NCBI GenBank assembly: GCA_963813315.1
Contig: CAWEYO010000001.1
Span: 99,459-163,458, forward strand
Direction of reading: 5' to 3'
DNA length: 64,000 nucleotides
Source: CAWEYO01 sp963813315
Lineage (GTDB): Bacteria > Pseudomonadota > Alphaproteobacteria > Rhizobiales > Rhizobiaceae
Shown here: in pieces, positions 8,645 through 17,524 of the stretch
Numbering within the stretch: position 1 is the first letter of the stretch
Layout of the letters: the number at the start of each line of letters is the position of its first letter
Notes under the pieces: generated by a model
The model's database searches: none
Seen by the model: only the letters and a program-made list of their open reading frames with translations
Told to the model about the DNA's origin: nothing
Program-made: the position numbers and the translations under genes

Positions 8645-10932
8645 GAAGATGCCTCCGCCGCACGGATCGCCGCCAGCACCCGGCTCGGAGTGGCCGGGAC
8701 CTTGGTCACCAACACGCCGGTCGCATGACGGATCGCGTTGAGGATTGCCGGCGCCGTCGGGATCAGCACATGCTCGCCGAGGCCCTTGGCCCCAAACGGA
8801 CCCTCGGGGTCCGGCACCTCGACCAGGATCGTTTCGATTGGCGGAACATCGCCGATCGTCGGGATGAGATAGTCGTGCAGGTTCTCGGTTCGCCCAGGAA
8901 CATACTCCTCCATCAATGCCATGCCGATGCCTTGTGCGATGCCGCCCTCGATCTGGCCTTCCGCCAGCTGCGGGTTGATCGCCCTGCCGACGTCGTGCGC
9001 CGCCGTGATCTTTATCAGCTTCACCGTTCCGAGCTTCATGTCGACTTCGAGCTCGGCGATCTGCGCGCCGTATCCATAGACGGCATAGGGCCTGCCCTGG
9101 CCTTTGGCATCCAGAGGCGCGGTCGGCGGATCATAAGTTTCTTCTGCGCCGAAAACGAACCCGTCGCGGTCTGCATCAAGCGCTGACAAGTCGATATGGC
9201 GAACCGCGTTGCCTTCCTGGATTATCAGTCCTTTGCCTTCGAACCGCAGTGAAGCCTTCATCGAAACGTTTGCAAAGCGCAGGATCTTCTCGCGCAGACT
9301 CCGTGCTGCTTTTTCCGCCGCCTTTCCCGAAACGAAAGTCTGGCGCGAGGCGGAGGCTTTGCCGGCGTCCGGCGTAATGCTTGTATCGGCGCCTTTCAGG
9401 CGAAAGCTGTCCAGCGGCAGGCCGAGCGCGTCCGCGGCAATCTGGGTGATCACGGTGTTCGAGCCCTGACCCATATCGACGGCGCCCTGATGCAGCACCA
9501 CCGCCCCATCCGACGAAATGCCGAGCTTGATCGTCGAGGGGTTCGGCAGCGATGTGATGCCACAGCCGTACCAGCAGGAAGCCACGCCGACCCCGCGCCT
9601 GTAGTCTGTGCTTTCCAGATTGAAGACCTCGGTATCTTTCAACGCGCGAACCCAATGGGGTCCAAGTGCATCGAGGCAAGCCTCAATGCCTACGCCCTGC
9701 TCAAGCAAGTGCCCTGTAACGGTTTCGCACCCGTTTCGAAGGACGTTGATCCGGCGAAACTCCAACCTGTCCAAGCCGAACTTTCCGGCTAGCTCATCAT
9801 ACAGCGTCTCCAGCATGATGGTTGCCTGCGGCACGCCAAAGCCGCGGAAAGCGCCGGCGATTGGTCCGTTGGTATGAACGGCGCGGCCGACAGCACGATA
9901 GTTTGGCGTCAGATAGGGGCCGCACGCATGGACCGGCACGCGGGTCGCCACCGTCGGCCCCCAACTCGCATAGGGGCCGGTATTGAATTCGCCCTCGAAC
10001 ACCATGCCGGTAACGCGGCCATTGGCGTCTGCCCCGATTGTCGCCCTCATCGAGGCCGGGTGACGCTTGGTGGTCGACATCATGGATTCCGCGCGCGTGT
10101 AGACAAGCGCCGCCGGGCGGCCAGTCTTCAACGCGACTAGGCCGATGAAGGGCTGCACCGAAATGTCGAGCTTGGAACCGAAGCCGCCGCCGGTGGCCGT
10201 GGGCACGATCCGGACATTCTCCGGCTTCAGGCCAAGCACTGCCGCAGTGTCGTCCCGATCCATATAGGGCGACTGGGTACAGGCGCGTATGACAAGCGTT
10301 TCACCATCCATTTCGGCCCAGCCGGCCTCCGGCTCGATGTAGGCATGCTCCACGAAGGACGTTTCGATTGCTCCGGTAACGGAATGAGCAGACGTCCGTA
10401 TGGCTTCGTCCGGATCGCCGCGTTCCACGAGGCCTTGAGTAAGAATGTTTCCGGGTCGGCCGGGATGGATGAGTGCTCTACCCGGCGCCTGCGCTTCGCC
10501 GGGATGAAGGGCGTGCGGCAACTCCGTCCACTCGACCGGGAAATCGTTCAGGTCCAGTTCGTGAATCGTCGCCGCCTCGCCTGCAATCACCGCAACCGCC
10601 TCGCCGCGAAAACGGGCAGCGCCTTCGGCCAATGCCGGCTGGTCGGCGAAATGAGGTATCACTCCGAAGCAGTTGCGGCCTGGAATATCCTTTGCAGTAT
10701 AGACGGCGACAACGCCGGGATGGGCGCCGACAAAGCCGTCGAGATCGCCGAACGCGAACGCCGCGTGCCAGTACGGTGAGCGCACGACCAAAACGGCGAG
10801 TGCGTCCGCCGGAAAACCGTCGGCGCCAAAGTCGTCCGCGCCTGTCACTTTCGGCACCCCGTCGAGCCGGGTAAGCCTCGCGCCGACGGCTTTTCCGGCC
10901 GGGATCCGCGGACCCCCCGCTTGCAGGGCCAA
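8641..10932 (-). CDS. Xanthine dehydrogenase family molybdopterin-binding subunit/domain
   Basis: The 763-residue frame is the large molybdenum-cofactor module of a xanthine-oxidase-family hydroxylase. AFRGFGVPQ near residue 365 and GPFGAKGLGE near residue 720 are the cofactor and active-site motifs; the latter carries the catalytic glutamate. Such enzymes insert oxygen from water next to a ring nitrogen. The only start near the N-terminus is TTG 10932, with no clear ribosome site, inside the frame of the 2Fe-2S module. A run of six C at 10910-10915 lies at the junction; removing one base fuses both modules into one protein of about 920 residues. I think the natural product is the fusion. Confidence 0.88.
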   Translation of the reverse strand: MALQAGGPRIPAGKAVGARLTRLDGVPKVTGADDFGADGFPADALAVLVVRSPYWHAAFAFGDLDGFVGAHPGVVAVYTAKDIPGRNCFGVIPHFADQPALAEGAARFRGEAVAVIAGEAATIHELDLNDFPVEWTELPHALHPGEAQAPGRALIHPGRPGNILTQGLVERGDPDEAIRTSAHSVTGAIETSFVEHAYIEPEAGWAEMDGETLVIRACTQSPYMDRDDTAAVLGLKPENVRIVPTATGGGFGSKLDISVQPFIGLVALKTGRPAALVYTRAESMMSTTKRHPASMRATIGADANGRVTGMVFEGEFNTGPYASWGPTVATRVPVHACGPYLTPNYRAVGRAVHTNGPIAGAFRGFGVPQATIMLETLYDELAGKFGLDRLEFRRINVLRNGCETVTGHLLEQGVGIEACLDALGPHWVRALKDTEVFNLESTDYRRGVGVASCWYGCGITSLPNPSTIKLGISSDGAVVLHQGAVDMGQGSNTVITQIAADALGLPLDSFRLKGADTSITPDAGKASASRQTFVSGKAAEKAARSLREKILRFANVSMKASLRFEGKGLIIQEGNAVRHIDLSALDADRDGFVFGAEETYDPPTAPLDAKGQGRPYAVYGYGAQIAELEVDMKLGTVKLIKITAAHDVGRAINPQLAEGQIEGGIAQGIGMALMEEYVPGRTENLHDYLIPTIGDVPPIETILVEVPDPEGPFGAKGLGEHVLIPTAPAILNAIRHATGVLVTKVPATPSRVLAAIRAAEASS

Positions 10933-11407
10933 CGGCCGGTGACTCGGACCAGGCGCCGGCCTCCATCACCGCACGAACGATCTTGCGGTAGCCGGTGCAA
11001 CGGCAGAGGATGCCCCCCAGCGCCGCTTTCACATCCTCTTCATCCGGCTGCGGATTGCGCTCGAGCAGTGCAGTTGCCGCGACCAGCAGGCCGGGCGTAC
11101 AGATGCCGCACTGCGCTGCGCCGTGTTCGAGAAAGGATGCCTGCAAGGAGCAGAGTGTGCCGTTGGCAAGGCCTTCGACCGTGCGAACTTTCCTGCCCGC
11201 CGCGGAAGCGGCGGGAACGAGGCAGCCGCAGACCGGCTCGCCGTCCAGAAGGACAGTGCAGGCCCCGCAATCACCGGCATCGCAGCCGACCTTCGTGCCG
11301 GTCAATCGAAGCTCGTCGCGCAATACCGAGGAGAGCCGGGCGACAGGCGCTACGGTGACGGAGACCGGCTGGCCGTTGACTTCGAAGTTTATCCCAACGG
11401 CGTTCAT
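10913..11407 (-). CDS. 2Fe-2S ferredoxin subunit/domain of the molybdenum hydroxylase
   Basis: The first 155 residues are a complete 2Fe-2S module of the xanthine dehydrogenase family: GCDAGDCGACTVLLDGEPV holds the plant-ferredoxin-type cluster, and CGICTPG plus LCRCTGYRKI hold the second cluster. The start overlaps the stop of the FAD subunit (ATGA at 11404-11407). There is no stop codon after the domain: the frame stays open to 10478 as low-meaning sequence antisense to nothing and parallel to the molybdopterin frame. I end the feature at the probable frame change near 10910-10915. Either the ferredoxin is naturally fused to the molybdopterin domain, or its stop was lost. Confidence 0.82.
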
Positions 11408-12276
11408 GCGGCCACCGGGCTGGGCTCCGCGCGCACGGCCTTGTCCGCGGCGGCAGTCACAGCGCGCGCCGCGATCTCGCGCGCGGCTTCGCGGCGATAG
11501 TCGGCAGTGGCGCGGACATCGTCGATCGGCTGAAGGCTGACCAAATGGGCTGGCTGGACGAACCGCCCGGGGTTCTCGCTCGCCGGTAGCCCACGCAAAG
11601 CGGATTCAAGCAACGTGAGACGCCTCGCCACCACCGAGCACGCGCCGACTGAAACTGACGCGTCCTCGATCAGGCCGTCCCTGCCGACCGCGATCCGGGC
11701 GGCCGCCATGGCGATCGATATCACCAGGTAGCGGCGCGCGCCGAGCTTGAAAAAGGAAGATGCCCCAGCCGCAGACCCCTTGGGCACCCGGACGGCCGTG
11801 ACCAACTCGGATGGCTGCAGCGCATTTGCGCGGTTGCCGAGAATGAATTGGTCGAGCGGCAGGTGACGGACCGATGCCGACGCCCGAATCTCAACCTCCG
11901 CGTCGAGGATCATCAGCGCAGGAACACCGTCTGCCGCGGGCGAGGCATTGCAGAGATTGCCCGCCACCGTCCCGGTATTCTGGATTTGGACCCCGCCTAC
12001 CTCGCGAGCGGCCTCCTTGAGCGCGTCGAACGCGGGAGGCAGCGGGTGCGCGATAATGTCAGTCCATGTGGTGCGTGCACCGATGACGAAATGCGTCGCG
12101 GTCTCGGCGATGCCGCGCAATTCGTCGAGCCCGTTGAGGTTGAGAACATCTTCCTTCAGCGGCCGGTTGCCAAGGGCCGGATAAAAGTCCGTTCCGCCTG
12201 CGAGTATGCGCCACCGTGCGTCGCCCAACAGAGCGAGCGCTTCCCTCATCGTTGCAGGTTTCGCGTAACGTGTCAC
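11404..12276 (-). CDS. FAD-binding subunit of a xanthine dehydrogenase family enzyme
   Basis: The 290-residue protein is a CoxM/XdhB-type flavin subunit. It has ILAGGTDFYPALG near residue 24, the pyrophosphate-binding loop, and TGTVAGNLCNASPAADGVPA near residue 101, the second FAD-binding signature. It passes electrons from the 2Fe-2S clusters to its acceptor. It is the first enzyme gene after the transporter, 125 bases downstream of livF, and its stop overlaps the next start as ATGA. Family and operon position are clear; substrate specificity lies in the molybdopterin module. Confidence 0.92.
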   Translation of the reverse strand: MTRYAKPATMREALALLGDARWRILAGGTDFYPALGNRPLKEDVLNLNGLDELRGIAETATHFVIGARTTWTDIIAHPLPPAFDALKEAAREVGGVQIQNTGTVAGNLCNASPAADGVPALMILDAEVEIRASASVRHLPLDQFILGNRANALQPSELVTAVRVPKGSAAGASSFFKLGARRYLVISIAMAAARIAVGRDGLIEDASVSVGACSVVARRLTLLESALRGLPASENPGRFVQPAHLVSLQPIDDVRATADYRREAAREIAARAVTAAADKAVRAEPSPVAA

Positions 12277-12401
12277 ACGATGCCTCCGGCAAACGAGACT
12301 ACGCGAAATTCATTCGTACGCAAATGATAGCAGCCTGCGGAGCCCTGTCATAGATCCTGTTTTCCGGCCGCGCCTTCACTCGCTCTCGACCGCATCCGAT
12401 G

Positions 12402-13101
<700 letters not shown>

Positions 13102-13109
<8 letters not shown>

Positions 13110-13854
13110 CGGCGGGGGTCCCCAGATAGGCGTTCTGGACCTCGGCGTTCAGCCGCACCTGGTTTGGCGCACCTTCTGCCAGGATTCGCCCCGCATTGAA
13201 CACTGTGATCCGATCGGCGAGCGCCATGACCACGGGCATGTTGTGCTCGATCAAAAGCACGGTGGTTTCCCCCGCAATGCCGCGGACGAGTGCGATGAAA
13301 TTCTCGATCTCCGCGTCGGAAAGGCCTTGCGTCGGCTCATCGAGGATCAGGAGCCGCGGCTTCAGCGCAAGGCCCATCGCAACTTCGAGGAGCCGTTGGT
13401 GGCCATGGGAAAGGTTTCCGGCACGCACGCCCCGGCGATCGGCAAGGCCGGTACGCTGAAGTGCTTCGATGACGCCGCGATGAAGTGCTGCGGCGCGTCT
13501 CTGCGGGGCCCGGTCCTGGTGCCGGTCGATCAGCGATCGCTGCACGGACAGAGCGACATTTTCGTAGGCGGTCAACTTGGCGAAGACGCTGGTGATCTGG
13601 AAAGTATAGGCGATGCCGCGGCGCACCCGGTGGTGCGCGGGCAGGCGTGTGATGTCTTTGCCGTCGAACACGATGACGCCGGACGACGGCTCGATGCGGC
13701 CGCAGACCAGACTTACGAACGTCGTCTTGCCTGCGCCGTTCGGCCCGATGATCGCGCGGATTTCGCCGGTTGCGAGCTGGAAATCCACGTTCTGGACCGC
13801 TCGCAGGCCGCCGAAATTCCGGCTGAGGTTCTTCGTGGCCAGAAGCGGCGTCAT
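13102..13854 (-). CDS. livG: HAAT ABC transporter ATP-binding protein LivG type
   Basis: The protein has Walker A GPNGAGKTTFVSLVCG, LSHGHQRLLEVAM as signature motif and LLILDEPTQGLSD as Walker B, with the extra C-terminal sequence usual for LivG. ATG 13854 overlaps the livM stop as ATGA and is chosen on that coupling; ATG 13863, three codons upstream, is also possible. It forms the ATPase heterodimer with LivF. Confidence 0.92.
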
Positions 13855-14816
13855 GGCACCCATCCCGCCCAGCGGTCGCGCAAGGTCCCGAGCAACCCCT
13901 TCGGGAAGAACAGCACAAGCAGGATGAGTGCTGCGCCAACGATCAGCAGGTAGCCCGAGGTGAATGCGCTGGCGATGTCGACCACGTAGTACATGAAGAG
14001 GGTCCCCAGCATTGGCCCGAGCGTGGTGGCCGCACCGCCGAGCAGCACCCAGAGCAGCGGCAGGATCGAATATTGCACCGAGGCGAACGTCGAACCGACA
14101 TAGCCGAAGAGGATCGCATAGGCAGCTCCCGCCGCAGCTGAGATGACGCTGGAGGTTACGACCGCGACCAGTTTGTTGGCGAACGCATCATAGCCGAGCA
14201 TGCGTGTGCGCTCTTCGTTCTCGCGAATGGCAATCAGCACCCGGCCATGCGCGGAGCGGACGATCAGCAACGTGGCGATCAGCGTGACCGAGAAGAGCAG
14301 GAACGCGGCCATGTATCGCGTCGTCGGATCTGTTAGATCGAAATGAAGACCGGCGATAGTCAGTTGGCGAACTGATTGGGCAAGCACGAAACCTTCGTCA
14401 CCGCGCGTCCAGTCAGCGAAATAGAGGATCGTCAGGTAGAGCACCTGTGCAAACATCATCGTGACGATCATGAACGCGACGCCGGTGGTTCTCAGCACCA
14501 GCAGTCCGATGACGAAGGCCACCAGCGCGCCGGCAGCAAGCCCGGCGAAGAAGCCACCGAGCACACTGAAGCCAAGGTGATCGATCGTGAGTCCGGCGCC
14601 GTAGAGACCGGCCGAAAAGAACATGGCATGGCCGAGGCTGAGCAGGCCGGTGTAGCCGAATAGGAGATTGTAGCCCATGGCGAACACGGCAAGCACCATC
14701 ACCCGCGCCAGCACTCCGTGGTGATATGCCGGCAGTACGAACTGCAGCAGGAAGAGGGCGCCGATCACGCCCGCATGGAGCGCGTACACGCTCAGCGTCG
14801 CGCGGCCCCGGTTCAT
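13851..14816 (-). CDS. livM: HAAT ABC transporter permease LivM type
   Basis: The 321-residue protein is hydrophobic throughout, with about nine predicted membrane spans, and carries the permease motif GLLSLGHAMFFSAGLYGAGL near residue 56. The start at ATG 14816 is supported by the ATGA overlap with livH; the reading frame stays open upstream into livH but that extension is only a shadow. It pairs with LivH to make the channel. Confidence 0.92.
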   Translation of the reverse strand: MNRGRATLSVYALHAGVIGALFLLQFVLPAYHHGVLARVMVLAVFAMGYNLLFGYTGLLSLGHAMFFSAGLYGAGLTIDHLGFSVLGGFFAGLAAGALVAFVIGLLVLRTTGVAFMIVTMMFAQVLYLTILYFADWTRGDEGFVLAQSVRQLTIAGLHFDLTDPTTRYMAAFLLFSVTLIATLLIVRSAHGRVLIAIRENEERTRMLGYDAFANKLVAVVTSSVISAAAGAAYAILFGYVGSTFASVQYSILPLLWVLLGGAATTLGPMLGTLFMYYVVDIASAFTSGYLLIVGAALILLVLFFPKGLLGTLRDRWAGWVP

Positions 14817-15694
14817 CGCGCCGCGGTCCCGAAGAGGCCTTGCGGGCGAAAGACGAGGACCATGGCGACAAGCAGCGTTGCGATCATCTTGGCGAGCGTC
14901 GGCGAGAAGAAGACGGAGATGATGCCATCGGAAAGGCCGATCAGCACCGCTGCGACAACGGTGCCGCGCAGCGAGCCCAGCCCGCCGATGATCACGACGA
15001 TAAAGGAAAGCAGCAGCGGATCGAGCCCCATCAGGTAATGGGCCTGGCTGATCGGCACGATGAGCACCGCCGCAATCGCGGCGAGCATGGCGCCCAGAGC
15101 GAAGACGCCTGCATACACGCGATCGACGGCTATTCCGAAAGCCTGTGCGGTCTCGCGGTCGTATTGGGTCGCGCGCATGACGAGACCGACCCTCGTCCTG
15201 GTGAGCACGAACCACGTCGCGAACAACACAAGGATCGAAGCCGCGACGATGGAGAGCTTATAGCCGGAATAGCCGAACCATGGCAGCAGGATGCGATAGC
15301 TGAACGGCGCCTCGACAGGCCGCGCCTCCGGCCCATACAAGGTGAGTACGGCCTGCTGGATGATGTAGAGCATGCCTATGGTCGCGACAATCGTCGATTC
15401 TGGATTGTAGTCGAGTTGGCGCAGCACAAGTCGCTCCGCCACGAGCGCGATCGCGCCGACGATCAGTGGGCTGACCACCAGCGCAGCCAGGAAGCCGATC
15501 GCCGGATGGCCGGTGATCAGCGTCGAAACCCACCAGGCAAGCACCGCGCCCAGCATGAAGAACTCACCATGCGCGACGTTGACCACGCGCATCACGCCGA
15601 ACACCAGCGACAGGCCGAGAGCCGTCAGAGCCAGCACGGCGGAGGTGACCAGGCCCTCAAGGGTGGCGAGCAGGAGATGGGGTCCGAAGGTCAT
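14813..15694 (-). CDS. livH: HAAT ABC transporter permease LivH type
   Basis: The 293-residue protein has eight or so membrane spans and the LivH signature ALGLSLVFGVMRVVNVAHGE near residue 25. The sequence VVIIGGLGSLRGTVVAA near the end is the permease/ATPase contact region. A 331-base gap with a long inverted repeat separates it from the upstream binding-protein gene, so it may have its own promoter or depend on readthrough. Confidence 0.92.
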   Translation of the reverse strand: MTFGPHLLLATLEGLVTSAVLALTALGLSLVFGVMRVVNVAHGEFFMLGAVLAWWVSTLITGHPAIGFLAALVVSPLIVGAIALVAERLVLRQLDYNPESTIVATIGMLYIIQQAVLTLYGPEARPVEAPFSYRILLPWFGYSGYKLSIVAASILVLFATWFVLTRTRVGLVMRATQYDRETAQAFGIAVDRVYAGVFALGAMLAAIAAVLIVPISQAHYLMGLDPLLLSFIVVIIGGLGSLRGTVVAAVLIGLSDGIISVFFSPTLAKMIATLLVAMVLVFRPQGLFGTAAR

Positions 15695-15815
15695 GGGAAT
15701 CGATGGATGGCAGAAGCGCGCTGCGACTACCAGAGCCCTTCGCTACTGCACTGGGCGTTCGTCGTTCGAAAAGCCAAATCATTGGCTTTTCGTCGCCTTC
15801 GGCGACCACTCCTCA

Positions 15816-15948
15816 CCCCCTCTCCGGCCGCTTCGCGGCCACCTCTCCCCCACGTTGTGGGGTAGAGGAAGGAGCGTTGAAGGTCTTGTCGCCCTCCTCT
15901 CCCTCACAAAGTGGGGGAGAGGTGGCCGCGAAGCGGCCGGAGAGGGGG
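15816..15948. repeat. Long inverted repeat (38-base arms) between livH and the binding protein gene
   Basis: Arms at 15816-15853 and 15911-15948 are nearly perfect reverse complements. Each carries the smaller palindrome GGCCGCTTCGCGGCC flanked by pyrimidine-rich CCCCCTCTCC and ACCTCTCCCCCAC. It is a dispersed intergenic repeat by appearance. Lying downstream of the binding-protein gene and upstream of livH, it could fold in the transcript and lower readthrough into the permeases, as is common between binding-protein and permease genes. No other gene is visible in 15695-16025. Confidence 0.75.
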
Positions 15949-16025
15949 CGAAGACCGATGGTCCGTCATTTGTTAGCCGAGTTCAGGCTGTGGCATTTGC
16001 CGAAGCGGCGGTAGGCAACGACGGC

Positions 16026-17327
16026 TCACAATGGCTGCGTTGTGTAGTCGCCTTCCGGATCGTAGAGCCCGTCCTCGATCGCGGTGCGGTGCACCACCTT
16101 CAGCTTGCCGCCCTCCACTTTTGAAATGTTCTGGTGGCCGAAGCACTGGTGGATCTTGCCGTTGAAGGTCTTGTCGCCCTGCGGATGCTCCTTACCTTCC
16201 TCAAAGGCCGTCAGCGCCTCTGTGGCTTCCACAAGTTTCGCGCGGTCCTCCGGACCCTTGTAGCCGGCGCTCTCCATCGCCTTCTTGATGACGTAGAGCG
16301 TCTCCCAGCAGCCGAACATGTGCGCCGCGGTGGACACATCCTTCGGATCGCCCACCGCCGCTCCGTTCTCGTCGATGCCGACGGCGTCACGGTAGAGTTT
16401 CTGCGCCTCGGAGGCGTCCGGCTGAAGGTAGCGCGGCATGCCCTCCCAGAAATGGCTGCCGTCGAGGAACTCCAGCCCGGGGCTCGCCAGATCCACGGCT
16501 TCCAGAGAGTCGATAAAGCCGAAAAGCTGCGGCCGGTTGGAACCGTAGAATTCACCCAGTTCCTTGACGAATGTGAGCACGGCCGGGCCAACCATCACAT
16601 GGTAGAGAACTTCGGTCTCGGCGGGGATCTGTGGGAAATAGCGCGTGAACGAGCTCTCGGTCGGCGGGATCGGGATCTGCGCGATGACCTCGCCGCCCTG
16701 GCTTTGGATAGCCGGCGTGAAATAGTCGCGATGATCATGGCCGAACGCGAAATCCGGGAAGATCATCGTGACCTTCTTGCCGACATTGCCGGCGATCCAG
16801 GGCGCCATCGCAATCACCTGACTCTTCACGTCGGTGATGCCCGGCTGGAAGCAATAGCGGTTCAACTTGGTGGACGCGACGTGATGACCTTCACTGACCA
16901 CGTAATAGGGCATCTTCAGTTCACCCGCCGTCGGTGCGGAACCGATGACCACATGCGAGAAAAGCGTGCCGAAAACGATGTCGGTCTTGTGCTGTGTGGC
17001 GAATTTGCCGACAACCTCGGCGCCGCGCTTCGGATCGGTACCGTCGTCCTCGACGACAATCTCGACGGGACGGCCATTGATGCCGCCAGCCTCGTTGATG
17101 AGCTTCACGGCCGCGTTTGTCGTCTTCTCGTACCAGCGTCCGTAGGAGGCGCCGATGCCGGTGCGATGCGCCTGGAATCCGATCTTGATCGGCGCGGACG
17201 ACTGCGCCTGAGCGTAGCGGACATAGCCTGGAGCAAGCGCCAGTCCGGCGGCGGCGCTCATCCCCTTGAGAGCGGTCCGGCGGCTCAGCGTCTTGTCGAG
17301 TAACCCTTTGGTATCATTTCCAGTCAT
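16026..17327 (-). CDS. Periplasmic substrate-binding protein of the HAAT transporter
   Basis: The 433-residue protein begins at ATG 17327 and has a twin-arginine-type signal (TLSRRTALKGMSAAAGLALA) ending near AQA. The mature part is a type I periplasmic-binding fold: PIKIGFQAHRTGIGASYGRW, NEAGGINGRPVEIVVEDDG, MIFPDFAFGHDHRDYF. The frame is open upstream to 17720 but that part is repeat-rich and has no signal, so the later start is chosen. It captures the solute for LivHMGF. HAAT binding proteins take amides, amino acids and aromatic acids, so the ligand cannot be fixed from sequence. Confidence 0.9.
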   Translation of the reverse strand: MTGNDTKGLLDKTLSRRTALKGMSAAAGLALAPGYVRYAQAQSSAPIKIGFQAHRTGIGASYGRWYEKTTNAAVKLINEAGGINGRPVEIVVEDDGTDPKRGAEVVGKFATQHKTDIVFGTLFSHVVIGSAPTAGELKMPYYVVSEGHHVASTKLNRYCFQPGITDVKSQVIAMAPWIAGNVGKKVTMIFPDFAFGHDHRDYFTPAIQSQGGEVIAQIPIPPTESSFTRYFPQIPAETEVLYHVMVGPAVLTFVKELGEFYGSNRPQLFGFIDSLEAVDLASPGLEFLDGSHFWEGMPRYLQPDASEAQKLYRDAVGIDENGAAVGDPKDVSTAAHMFGCWETLYVIKKAMESAGYKGPEDRAKLVEATEALTAFEEGKEHPQGDKTFNGKIHQCFGHQNISKVEGGKLKVVHRTAIEDGLYDPEGDYTTQPL

Positions 17328-17372
17328 GCCGATTCCCCTTCGCTCCTGCAGTTCTGACCGACTTTTCGCATT

Positions 17373-17470
17373 GCCGCCCGCCGGGCAGGGCGGCGAAAAT
17401 CGTATGCCGCCCGCCGGGCAGGGCGGCGAAAATCGTATGCCGCCCGCTGACAGGGCTGCGAAAATTGCAT
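17373..17470. repeat. Tandem 33-base repeat upstream of the binding protein gene
   Basis: Two identical 33-base units (17373-17405 and 17406-17438) and a third, diverged unit (17439-17470) lie 46 bases upstream of the binding-protein start. Each exact unit holds GCCGCCCGCCGGGC-AGGGCGGC, which can form a hairpin, followed by GAAAATCGTAT. The units lie in the probable leader or promoter region of the transporter operon, so copy number could affect expression. Confidence 0.8.
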
Positions 17471-17524
17471 TTCTGCAAGCTAGATCATCAATCACAAACC
17501 GTGGCAATAGCACCTGTCGCGGCG

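Noticed and set aside
14726..15865. A 379-codon rightward frame opposite livM/livH
   Set aside because: It has the Arg/His/Asp-rich composition of an antisense shadow and lies wholly over the well-supported permease genes.
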